DNA of 64,000 bases from Pinus tabuliformis (taxonomy: Eukaryota > Streptophyta > Pinopsida > Pinales > Pinaceae). The notes beneath the pieces were generated by a model. It had not been told where the DNA came from and did not search any database. It saw nothing but the letters and a program-made list of their open reading frames with translations. This document shows positions 10,478-20,963 of this stretch, piece after piece. The translations under genes and the position numbers were made by a program. The stretch covers positions 1,281,280,277-1,281,344,276 of the forward strand of contig CM062818.1 in the NCBI GenBank assembly GCA_031772625.1, read 5' to 3'. Positions within the stretch are counted from its first letter, which is position 1; each line of letters begins with the position of its first letter.

Positions 10478-13400
10478 ATGGAATTAAAGAATATTTTTGT
10501 GAATCTGTCTGGACCAAGGACTCCTAAAGGTGCATCTTCAAAAAACATTGGTGAACGAACTCCACCTGAGCTCATGGCTACAAATCTTTCAAGTGCCTCA
10601 AATCATAAGAATATGATTTCAGACTTGAAGAATTCAAAAGAGGTGAAATTCCCATCAAGAATTTGTTATGTGAAAGAAAGAGAAATCCAAAATGTGAATA
10701 TATATCTATATATTGATATATCGAATGAAAATGGAATTTTGGAGCTGATGGGAAGAGTCATAGATATGTGTTCGGTACTAGACACTGAAGTTGTTTACAT
10801 ACTTACAAAAGCTCCTAGGTCACATGAAAGGATTAAATATCGACTAACATATTCATTGTATGACACGAGAGAGGTATCTACAAAGTTGTGTAAACAAATC
10901 GTAAATGAGATGAAACAAAACATTGTAGGTATTGTTATTTATATTTGTATTTTGCTTTCTTGAAAGTGTCTCGCTATATTTTTTTAATTTTGTTTTTAAC
11001 ATATGATATTTTGTTTGGAAGAATTTTGTTGAAAGTTGTTTGATTAAGTTGAGAGGCATTCATTTCATAGAGCATGATATCATGAAAGTTGTCAGCAGTT
11101 TTTACTAAGTGTTAGAAGAAGATATGGAAAACAAGCAAAATGTAGTAATTGATGATGCTAAAAAACTGCATCCAAAGGATAAAAAAAAAGGCCTCTAGTG
11201 GATAAATCTAGCAAGGGTAGACAAGTTACTTTTGAGGACGATGAAGTTGAAACTGACAGTGAAGCATATGTTTCCATTATTGAAGATGACATTGGAACTA
11301 AGAAGGACCGCAAAAGACCAAAAGTAACAATGCCCAAGAATAAATCTATTGAGAATGTTATGATGAAGAAAAGTAAAGCTGAAGATTTTGAAGTAGTCAT
11401 TACCAGCAGTCAAGAACCTAGTGAAACTTCAAAAGAAAGAAAAGAAATTGTTACACCAGGAGCTAATTTAGAAGATGGCATTATCAAAACAAAAAAAAAA
11501 TGCCATTCGATAGAATTTGACAAAGAAAAACTTAATTGATGGTGGTCGTACATTTCAACTTAATGTTAGACAAACCTATAAGGCAAGTGAAGGACAATGT
11601 CAATATCAAGTCAGAAAGCCACACCATCTGCATGTTCACAACTTGAAGACATTGATGAGGTACAATCCATATGCTCATGTGGTTAATTATGTGCTTCTTG
11701 TTGATCTAGTTCAAGTTCCCAACAAAGAAGCATTTGATAAGTCAAAATGTTTTGAATACAATTATTATGTGCTTGGGGGGAACCATTCTATAGAAGCTCA
11801 AAGACAATTGATGGAGGAATATCCCAATAACCCACATTTTGAAATAATGAAATGTATCATTTATGCTGGTTTACTGGATACAGAAGCAAACTTAGTGGCA
11901 TGGGATCATAATTCAAATAATGAATATAGGATGTCTCTAAATTTCATCCAAAGGGTTAGATTTATTCATAGTGAATTTCAAGAAAAATGTGGTGGGAATA
12001 GGATAAATGTTACTGCAGATTTCCGAAGGGAATGTTGTATGGAAATAGGCTATCAAATTGAAGAGAAACCCAATTCAAAAGGTGGAAAGTGCAACCTTCC
12101 TAGTGATATATTCAGAGGTGTTAATAACATTTTCCAATTGGCATTTAGAACTGGAGATGTTTGGAAGTTGATTGATGAGATTTTTAGCATGTGGGAAAAC
12201 ATTGGCATTAAAACCCAGAAGGTCAAAAAGTCTAATCCATTGATATGTGGCAGCAGTAAATCAGGTCCTGAATTGAAGCAACTTCCAAAATATATGACTA
12301 TCACACCTTGGAGAGCAATGAAATGAGTGAAATATGAAAAAATTGTCAAAACAATATTATCTCGTGTGAAATCAGGGAAATTATCATTGGAGGAAATATC
12401 TGTGGAATTTCAAAAGTAAGTTTGTTGAATTATTTTTGTTTCTTTCTAGATTATAATTTTCTTTTAAATAAAACATGTTGTTCTTGGTAGTATTTGTTAT
12501 ACATATCATTATATTGACTTTTTGTTACTTTATCTATGCAGTCACAAATTTTACATGAAAATTCAAGAACAAATGGTTAGATTGTTGAATGAAGATAGTT
12601 GGGATGATGTTGTACACAAATATCTAGATTCAAGTTCTACATCAACATTAAAAGCTTTTATCTTGCATTTAAAAAGGTATCTTGATTTACACATTCATTT
12701 TTATTCATTTGTGTATTATTTTTAATTTACAACTTACACATATATTTGTTTATTTTATAAAAGATGAAGAAGGATGATAATGGAATGCCAACTAGCTTCA
12801 GAACCTTTATTGAAAAAATAAAGATTGAAAGACTAAGGAAGCAACGTGTTAAGAATGTTGAACTTGATCCAACTCTTACTCATTTCATTTGGAATGGAGT
12901 AGACACTATTCAATATCAAGTAATATAAGGCGACTGTGAAGACATTGCCAAAGTCATACCTAAAAGGGAGTATGCCCTAGTTATTGGAGATATTCCCCAT
13001 GGTTTCAATATTCCAAACATTGACTATGATAGTGACCCTTATACTTATAAAGCTCATAGTAAAGTGGTTGCGGGATTTGTAGAAGTCACGTCATCACCTT
13101 TATGGAGATTTGTGACATTTCATTCAGACACACAATTGGAAATGATATTGTCAAGCTTCAAAGGGAAAGCAAATTCAAGGATGCAGCTTACATGGTAAGA
13201 CGTTTAAAATGTATATTTGATTAATGTTGAAAAATTCATTTATGTACAAGTTGATTGAGCTTTTACTATTTCATGTTATAGGCAAAAGTCAAATCTTCTT
13301 AACCATGACGAACAAGTATTTATAAATGATTGTGAGTTCATTCATATTGATAGTTGGGCAAAAGATGATAGCTATATGTCTATGATTTTTATTCGGGTAG

Positions 13401-14044
13401 ACGGAAAGAGTCATAGCCAAACACTGACTTATGATGCTGTTGTGAGAAAAATAACATATGAAGACAAAGAAGCAAAAGGAGAGATAGTTAACATTTATCA
13501 AAAACCACAATTATTGATTAACTATCTTATAGACATATGTTCAAATGAAGGAGATTGGGTTTTGGATTTATTTTCTGACTCATGTAAGTTTTATTATATA
13601 GAATTGAACTTCAATATGTTATTTTTTTAATTAATATGTCATTGTACTAATTTACTCCATTATTTCTTTTGTGCTTGATAATTAGGTACAACACTAGCGT
13701 GCCGCATTCAAAAAGGAAAAAATTGCATTGCAATTGAAAAAGATCCATTACAGTGCAATTTCATTCAGCAAAGGATTAATTCTCTTCAATTTCTTCCAGA
13801 TGCAATGCAAGAAATTGGGTTGAAGAAATGGGACTTTAGTGAATCACGTGTGGAAAAAAAGGCAAAGGAAACTCAACCACCATTACATGGGATGTTTGGA
13901 AAGACATACATTGGGAGATTCGCAGACATAAAAGATCCATTAGAAGACGAAAATGAGCAAAAGAAAGCAGAAAATATTGTGGAAGAAGACAATGATGAAA
14001 CTCTAGAGGATGAAGAGTTTGGATTACGTGACATTGTTGATTAA
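10478..14044 (+). pseudogene. ParB-like domain plus beta-class DNA N6/N4-methyltransferase-like gene (spliced, degenerate)
   Basis: Exons I can place: 10475-10924 (ATG at 10478, after acceptor TTTTTAAG), 11022-12415, 12542-12676, 12764-13194, 13282-13583, 13686-14044. Most junctions keep phase; that at 12676/12764 does not. The N-terminus is unrecognised. A ParB-like domain follows (about 11540-12000), with VLLVDLVQVP, then YYVLGGNHSIEAQRQL and a later WDHNSN. The C-terminal part has VIGDIPHGFN (about 12980) at the place of catalytic motif IV, then QKPQLLINYLIDICSNEGD and WVLDLFSDSCTT across the 13583/13686 junction, then GKNCIAIEKD. The order IV, X, I is that of beta-class amino-methyltransferases. 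Both key motifs deviate from DPPY and GSGTT. In-frame stops occur at about 11110, 12325 and 12926; frameshifts lie near A-runs at 11181 and 11491. ParB-methyltransferase fusions are known to me from phage and mobile DNA. Confidence 0.65.
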
Positions 14045-14868
14045 ATTTAAGTTATGCTTGGAAATCAAGCTCATTTTTTGTAACTATTAAGTAGTTATAC
14101 TTGCAATGTTTTGACGTTGACATTTAATGAGAAGAATATACACTCAATTAAGGTTGTTATGCATTCAATATTTGTAATATGTGATTTTTGCATTAATTTT
14201 TAAGTTAATCATTATTTTTTGAAAAAAAAAGTGATTATTATTATTTTTCTGACATGAAATTCATAAAAAAAAACTATTATTTAACTATTTTTAGTTAAAA
14301 TTTTTGTATAAAAATTGTGATTTTCGCATGTCAATTGTAGCAAAAATTTATCAAAGTGTGTAGTTTTTTAATTATATTTATGTTAAAAATGGCTATTTTT
14401 ATGTCCATCGTTAAAAAATATTGTTTTTTTTGAAACAATTATTTCTTGTGGATTGAAAAATTAATTAACGATGTATAAATATGTAGAATATCAAAAATTC
14501 AAAATATCGACCTTCTTCTTTAAATATGAGAAACAATAAAACCTCACTACGAAAAAATAAAATTAAAATAAAAACAAGAAAATATGAAGAAAAATACCAC
14601 TTCAAAAATTATTATATTTACAAAATAATTATTTACATTTCATACATTAAAAAATTAAAAATTAAAAATCCTTTTAAAAAGAGGGCTTGGTGTAGAATTA
14701 CCACGTTTTTAAATCATCATAGAAAACACTACCATTATAAAATGCAATGTACATAAAAAAAATTATAGTGCCAAAAACTAAGCTCTAAAAAACATGTGTG
14801 TTCTGCATCACCCCTTTTCAAAATCGGGTCACTTTTTTGCTATCTCTACAAAACAAGTAACAGTATGG
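14045..14868. other. Right non-coding arm of the DNA transposon
   Basis: This AT-rich sequence follows the methyltransferase-like stop codon. It contains many short A- and T-runs and a lysine-rich chance frame at 14526-14756. I see no gene. It lacks the clear 108-bp subterminal duplication found at the left end, so the two ends are asymmetric. Confidence 0.5.
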
Positions 14869-14894
14869 GTTCTCGTTTCAAAGTTTACATTGTT
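14869..14894 (-). repeat. Right terminal inverted repeat
   Basis: Its reverse complement starts AACAATGTAAACTTTGAAAC and pairs with 2190-2215 with two mismatches. GATA follows at 14895-14898. Confidence 0.75.
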
Positions 14895-14929
14895 GATAGA
14901 ACCAGCTGACAGGACGGAAGATAGGGTTT

Positions 14930-15910
14930 AGGGACTGCATAGTTGTGTAGTTCAAGAAACATGGGTGAGGCTTGATCCCTGAGACTCCATAGCGCATAGT
15001 TCAGGATGAAATGAGGGAGAAAAAAGTGAAGTTCTAGGAGCTAGTTAGACAAGATGAGATGGTGGACACTGAGAGGACATACTGCATAGTTACTGGAGAT
15101 AAGGGAGGTTAAGAAATTATGAAACTTTACATTCTAGAGGCTCAGGTAATGATCTTGACGCTTGTGATTACACAGTGTACAGTTAGGGCTAGGCTGAGAG
15201 AAAATATTACACAATTATGGAGGCCAAGACCGGAGCTTGAGCACAGAAAATGCGCAGTGCAACAGTCCTAGGAGCTAGGAACTTCACTTTGTGCAATGCC
15301 AAGGGGTAGGGCCATAGCTAGAGGACTGAAACTATAGAGTGCATAGTTTAGGGAGGTCGAGTGAAGCCAAGTTGCTTGGTCGGGAAGCCTTCTCAGAAAT
15401 GGCTAAGTGTAAGACCGATTAGACTGATGTGAACAGTGATAAGACTTCGATTGTGATCTCACACTTAAAATACTTGATGACACAACAACATAGATCACCT
15501 AGGACACATGAACAATGCATTTCCCTCAGTGAAACAACTTTATGACCAGTTATGACAAGTGCAACACTTAAGATACAATTTGCGACGACCCTGGCGACAC
15601 TTGTGCGACAATGCTTAAAACTTTGCAAATGAGTGCGACAGATGTTTAGATGGTTAGAACAACTCATATACATAAATATAGACCCTTGAAACCACAAGAA
15701 CATGCTTCTACACATTGTGTGACAAAAAATCATGTAAAAATATGAGAGTTTAGCCAACTTACAAAGGTGAGAAAAATACTTAAAGAAAGTATATGAGATG
15801 AGTTTTGGTGTTTGCGAAAACAATGTGTAAGACCATGGAAGGCTCTAAAGTTGAGTGTAAGCCAAAATTTTGGAGGGTGTTGTAGTGGCTACAACAGGTG
15901 GAAAAGACAT
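14930..15910. repeat. Dispersed short repeats (TGCATAGTT / GCACAAT type), possible transposon remnant
   Basis: TGCATAGTT-like words recur at about 14937, 14994, 15080 and 15340, with variants such as GTGTACAGTTAGGG and GCGCAGTGCAAC between. Related words (TGCACAAT, TGCAGTC) recur at 48070-48330 and 48960-49170. Both zones end near a dyad TTGTAGTGGCTACAAC (15887) or TTGTAGTAGCTACAAC (49380). This could be subterminal repeat debris of one transposon family, but I cannot find ends or a transposase. Confidence 0.3.
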
Positions 15911-18149
15911 TTTACTACTCCACTTATTTGTCTTTTAGGACTAGTAACAACAAAGTCTTGATTTTCCAATGCAAGGCCACATAATTCAAATATTGCTTCT
16001 TCTTTCCCCTGGTGTGCATAGGGTCAAGAACCGAAGTCGACATATCCCCAAGATTTCTGAATTGGAGTGGGATTGTATATCCACCCCAAATTGAGTCTCG
16101 AATTTATGTATAACCCAAATTGGAATGGGATTGTCTCTCCACCCCGTATTGAGGCTCCTCTTTAGCCCTATGAACCACTGCCCTAATGCATTCACTAGTC
16201 TCAGTGGCATGGTTGAGACTCACAGAGAACACATGGAGTAACTACTCCAAAAACCTCGTCCTATGAAAAAACAGGAGATGAATACATACACATCCACAGC
16301 TAAAACCAAAGCTCCAACACACTAAATCATCCCCAAAGCACATGGCACAGGCCCCAGACTCAAATGAAGCACTTGATTGTTGAATAGATGTCACAACTAC
16401 ATTTGCAGAGGACCCCTTCCCTAACACCATTAAAAAAATACTTAGAATCACAGTGAATAGTGAACCTTAGACACATAAGACTCTCATAAACCCAAGAAAA
16501 CCAACCCACAGGAGCCCTTTAGCCCACTCTTTACATTTCACATGATGAAACTCACCGTAATTAACACAAACTATACCCATCTTCCCAGGCATTACCAATT
16601 CAAGTAAACCTCAAAAGAAAGGATGCATATAGGATTACAAGCCTCTCCAACCCCGACAAGAAGACTGAAACAAATCCTTCTAGTCCAATGAAATTACACC
16701 TATCACCTCAAACCTTACCAAAGAAGTAGATTTAATATAAATTACCAAACAAAGAAAGTACCTGACCCAAGATTCAGTGTAGGGAGATGCAAATGATTCC
16801 CACACCAGCCCACAATACTCCAAGGTTTCAAGCATCGAAACGCATACCATGAAAATTCCGCTACTACCAGCAACACCTTCTCGGACTAGTGAACTCCCTA
16901 TTTCTCATCTCAATCACAGACCCAAGACCAAATGAGAATCTCCCTTCACTATCGGCTGGAACATAAAGCATGCATAGGGAGTTTGGGGACCTACCCCTTC
17001 CACCACTCAAACTACCACAAGTGACTTTAGGAAAATTCATTTATGCACGTATATAATGAACATTGTCATTTGGAGTTTTGCATGTGATTTCATGTAGGGG
17101 GTTGGCTACAACCCCCCTCATTAATGTGCATCACGTCCAAGGGTGGTGGGAAAAAATTCCAAAGGTTTTTCCTTAAACACATTAACACCCCCATCTAGGA
17201 TATAAAGTTAATATTAAAATAAATTAGTTAACATAAATATTCAAATAGTTTGTTTAAGTTATATACTAAAATAGTTTTTAAAAGTATAAGAATTACAAAA
17301 TTCATATGGACATTGAAATATTTTATTTATGGCTAAGACTGAGAGTGAGAATGCGAGTGAAATATTTTTACCACATCTCCTTCATAGTTGGTTGTAATAT
17401 CAACCATAAATTGAGTGAAGAAAACAAAATAAGAGTGATATTATTCATGTTTTATAATGCCTTATTTTTGTCTTTGATTATAGCGGAAATTGTCTTTTAT
17501 TTAGAGAATATTTTATTTTAATTTTAAAAGAGACACATTTAGAATCTATGTTGAGCATGAAAGGAATTACATAAATTTTTAATTACCTAATTCAATGTCA
17601 TATATTTATTCATTAAAAAGTTATACGTTAAGAAATTTGTTTCCTCCTGATGCTTAACCCAATTGGATTCGTGATACATTTTTATTCTAGTTTAATATAA
17701 CATAATGTGAATACATATCCTCCATATTAAGCTCCAAAGTGCCTCTCAACCCAAAAACATACCAATATATTAACTAAAAGACCAATTTTATTTTTAAACC
17801 AAATTTCAGTTTTATTTTCAAATATCAAATAAGGTTTCTTTTACTCTCTACTTATTATTTGCATGTAGATATTAGTTATTTGGAATGTTTCATTTTAACT
17901 CTCATTTTCAATTTATAACATAATGTCTAACTAAATTTTTACTCATGTAACCTATTCTTTCATCCATGGAGATGATCTCTTAGTTTATGGTGATAGCCCA
18001 TGTGGTTGCATGGAATTTGTTTCATATACAAAAATTAATCAGCCGAGATTTTTTTATTGGGTGATATTCCATGTGATCTTCTTACTTTTCCATCGATCCC
18101 TATCTCCCATGATGTCATCAATACCCTTTTTCCCCCTCAAAATTCATTA
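15911..18149. other. Unassigned AT-rich sequence
   Basis: No coding region, RNA gene or element end that I can support. The short minus-strand frames around 15986-16451 have no recognisable features. A near-duplicate phrase (GGGATTGT.TATCCACCCC / GGGATTGTCTCTCCACCCC) occurs at about 16070 and 16128. Confidence 0.4.
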
Positions 18150-20963
18150 TGTCTTTGATTTTGAGCTTATTTCCCTCTATTATGCCTAGGCAATCACATC
18201 CTACTCCTTTTCCAAACCCTAGTCATAGATCCTCTGAGGAATAAGACTTTGAAGGTGAGGTAAAATAAGGTAATGATGGTTGTAAAGGATGAAATGCCTC
18301 CATTTAACATCCCCATCCCTCAAAATAACACTGTGGTTGGAAGGTTCATAGGCAAGGTGTTAAGCTTGGCTTCTCTTTAGAAATGGATTAATCAAATTGT
18401 GTCCCTTTTCTCAGATGCTCTCCCACTTTTCATGTGTTGGTGTGTGGTTCATTTTGTGTCATTTTCAATTGTTCTATAGAGGATGATAAAATTACTTTCT
18501 AGGATTAGTCATGGGGTGTGTTTATATTGGTTCTAATATGAAGGAAATTGGATTTTGATGTGGTTCGTCAATGAATGCATGTGAACAAAGTTTGAGTTCT
18601 ATTTCTAGTACTGCCGATGAATTTTTGTAATAGGCACATTCTAGAGGAAGTTGGAAATCCTATCAAACACTTTATTAGCTTGGAGGAAAAGTTATTTACA
18701 AAGTATGATCCAAGAGTTGCTTAGGTTTAGGTTGAGAAAGACTTAATTGAGGGCCTTCCTGAAGATATTGAGCTTAGATAGCTTTATTATTATGGAGGAT
18801 TTTTTTTTTTACAAAGTCTAATCCAAGAGTTTCTTGGGTTCAGGTTGAGAAAGACTTAGCTGAGGGTCTTCATGAAGATATTTCTCTTATTTATAATGGA
18901 AACATTTGGAATCAATTACTGGAAGATACAATTTCACTATTTTGTGTGTGTAAAGGTATGCCACCTAGCCGCTTTGTGCGAAAATAATTCTAAAAAGTCT
19001 ATTTCTCAGAAAACAACATGTGTTAAGAAATTCCCTATGACGACTATGCAAATATTTCCAGAGGCTTGCAATGGTTTACTGATAGTTAATTGGGATGCCT
19101 CAAGTTTTGATAGTAGATATAGATCTGGTTAATATTTCTTAAAATTTTCCTAATGAAATTTCAAAAAATGAAAAAGGAGGTGAGACTATTGTTGTGAATG
19201 ATGTGGATGTAAAAGATTTAAAACATTCTATAGAACATAGGAATTTTCAACCTCCCTTGAGTGGCCTCTTAGATTATCTAGATGCTCCGCCTATTCCCCT
19301 ATGGAAACTCTCATTGGTTTAGTCCCATATTCGAACACCACTTATTTTTCTATAAGCCATATGAACTCTCCCATAATTTCCTTTTCATTAATGGATGTAG
19401 AAGCTAAGGTCATTTCCTCCTCTCCATGGGTCCCTATAAAGACATATTATATTTGTTTTTCTTCTTGAGAAAATCAGGTCTCTCCTTCATCCAAAGGTTT
19501 AGCCCTATAAAATCAATCAATAGGTCATGTTGGGCACATACCAAATCTCTCAAAGACTTAGTAGAGGGGAAAATAATATATTCAAAACTATAACAAGGTT
19601 TTAATAATTCAAGCCCTTAGAGATAAATCCCCTCTTAGGGGATACAAAATATAATTCTTTTTTTGAATATTTGGGTGTTCAAGGGAACCCAATTTTCTTT
19701 CCCTTAAGTGGCTCATAGGAGCCAAAAATCTAGAAATATCCTACTCTAGGAGAAAATGATGATGGGGGGGGGGATGCATGGAATATCTTAGTTCCCTAGT
19801 TGAAGGATTGGTCACTAATTTTCTTGGAAATGGATGGTATGTGGTGGTCTCATCTTCACATGAATGTTTTATCTAAAGGTCATCTTATCCCTTTATTATC
19901 CACGTTATGTATCCATTTATTTGGAAGATTGAGAGTTAAATATTTCTATAAGATGTTTAAATGTCTATGGTCCAGACATAGATCACATAATTTTTAGGAA
20001 ATCCTTCATAGAGTTCAGTCTTCTCAATGCTCCAAATATTATCATCAGTGAATTTTTAAACAACCATATCCATTAGGTAAAAATGGGGATCTTGTTCTCA
20101 TGAAGATCCCCTGTAGGACTTTTGCAGGCACGTTTTCTCCTCTCTTAACCTCATTGATGTTGAACTAGTTAAGATAGTTCCTACATGTTGGAACATGAGA
20201 TTGAAAGACATCATAATTTCCAAGTGTCTTGATTACTTCCTTATTTATGACTCTTTCAACTCCTTTTCATTCAATATTAAGCACATAGTGGAGGAAAGTG
20301 GAATCTCAATCATTGCCTGGTCATTCTTTTTATTGACAAAAATGAGGTTAAGCCACCTGCCACTTTCAAATTTAACCACATATGGTTGAAGGAGGTTGAT
20401 TATCATAAATTGGTGGAAGACTTGTGGACTTTCCTAGACATAGATTGGATAGGAAGTTATATTTTTCAATTTGTTAAAAACTTATATATTATAAAAAGAA
20501 AAACAAAAAGATGGGAAAAATATTATAATGCTAGATCATGTGTTCAGATATAAGAGATAGAAACTAAGATACATGACTTATATTCTTTAAAAACCTTAGG
20601 AACTTCTTGGGAGAAGAGTTAGATGCATAGTTCTCTCTAGAATGTCACAAAAGGGAGTTTCTCACTACGAAAGAGGATACTTGGAGGCTCATAAGTAGGG
20701 CTATATGGATTAATGCAAGTGATAATAATACAAATTTTTTCCACAATTATGCAAATCATCATAGGAACCCTAACTCCATATAGTCAATTAAGGATCAAGA
20801 TGGAAATTTTCACTCATATTTCCATGACATTGCTAGATTGGAAGTCCAACACTTCAAATATGTTTTTTCTTAGACCTTAAGGTATCCTGTTCAAGAAATG
20901 TTGGAGACTATTTCTTTTTTGTCATGTTATCACTGATGACATGAAATCTTCTCTTATGGAAGA
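18150..20963 (+). pseudogene. LINE retrotransposon, 5' half (ORF1 and endonuclease end), degenerate
   Basis: Around 18645-18780 the plus strand encodes a peptide like EEVGNPIKHFI..EEKLFTKYDP..VEKDLIEGLPEDIEL, typical of the ORF1 nucleic-acid-binding protein of plant L1-like LINEs. A cysteine knuckle-like C..CH...C stretch follows near 18945-18975. At 20160-20510 the peptide passes through MRLKDIIISKCLDYFL, a DH-like endonuclease end (GISIIAWSFFLL) and a KEVDYHKLVEDLW..FLD block, the usual link from endonuclease to reverse transcriptase. Many stops and frameshifts interrupt it. The coding sequence stops at 20963, where an LTR element is inserted, and resumes at 27647. The 5' boundary is approximate. 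Confidence 0.6.
18690..18890 (+). repeat. Partial tandem duplication inside LINE ORF1 (about 110-bp period)
   Basis: ACAAAGTATGATCCAAGAGT followed by a GGTTGAGAAAGACTTA block (from 18697) is repeated as ACAAAGTCTAATCCAAGAGT with the same following block (from about 18809). The two copies both encode the VEKDL..GL.ED peptide, so it duplicates part of ORF1. Confidence 0.65.

Larger units (their letters stand above)
2190..14894. mobile_element. 12.7 kb DNA transposon carrying a DDE-type transposase and a ParB/DNA-methyltransferase-like gene
   Basis: The ends are inverted repeats: 2190-2215 against the reverse complement of 14869-14894, identical over AACAATGTAAACTTTGAAAC plus one base, then two mismatches and a shared AAC (24/26). 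GATA flanks both ends. Inside are two divergent genes: a transposase remnant on the minus strand (6418 to 2576) and a spliced plus-strand gene (10478 to 14044) combining ParB-like and DNA-methyltransferase-like domains. The space between genes holds a 3.1 kb C/G-rich inverted block. The transposase resembles a family I recall as DUF7869-type proteins, common in cnidarians and other animals; that is memory, not a search. Both genes have nonsense codons and frameshifts, so this copy is probably not autonomous. The domain combination is not one I know as a described plant element. Confidence 0.75.

Noticed and set aside
10478..14044. Host METTL/MT-A70-type RNA or DNA methyltransferase
   Set aside because: MT-A70 proteins carry DPPW in a different motif order. 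Here motif IV precedes motif X and motif I, as in beta-class enzymes, and the gene lies inside TIRs.
2190..14894. Bacterial contamination as the source of the ParB/methyltransferase genes
   Set aside because: The gene has several GT..AG introns, AT-rich codon use like its surroundings, and sits between transposon ends in plant repeat DNA.
14930..15910. Calling a CACTA transposon
   Set aside because: No CACTA-type terminal pair, no 3-bp duplication and no transposase can be shown.
15986..16451. Two minus-strand reading frames as small genes
   Set aside because: No recognisable motif, no supporting structure, and length within chance expectation.
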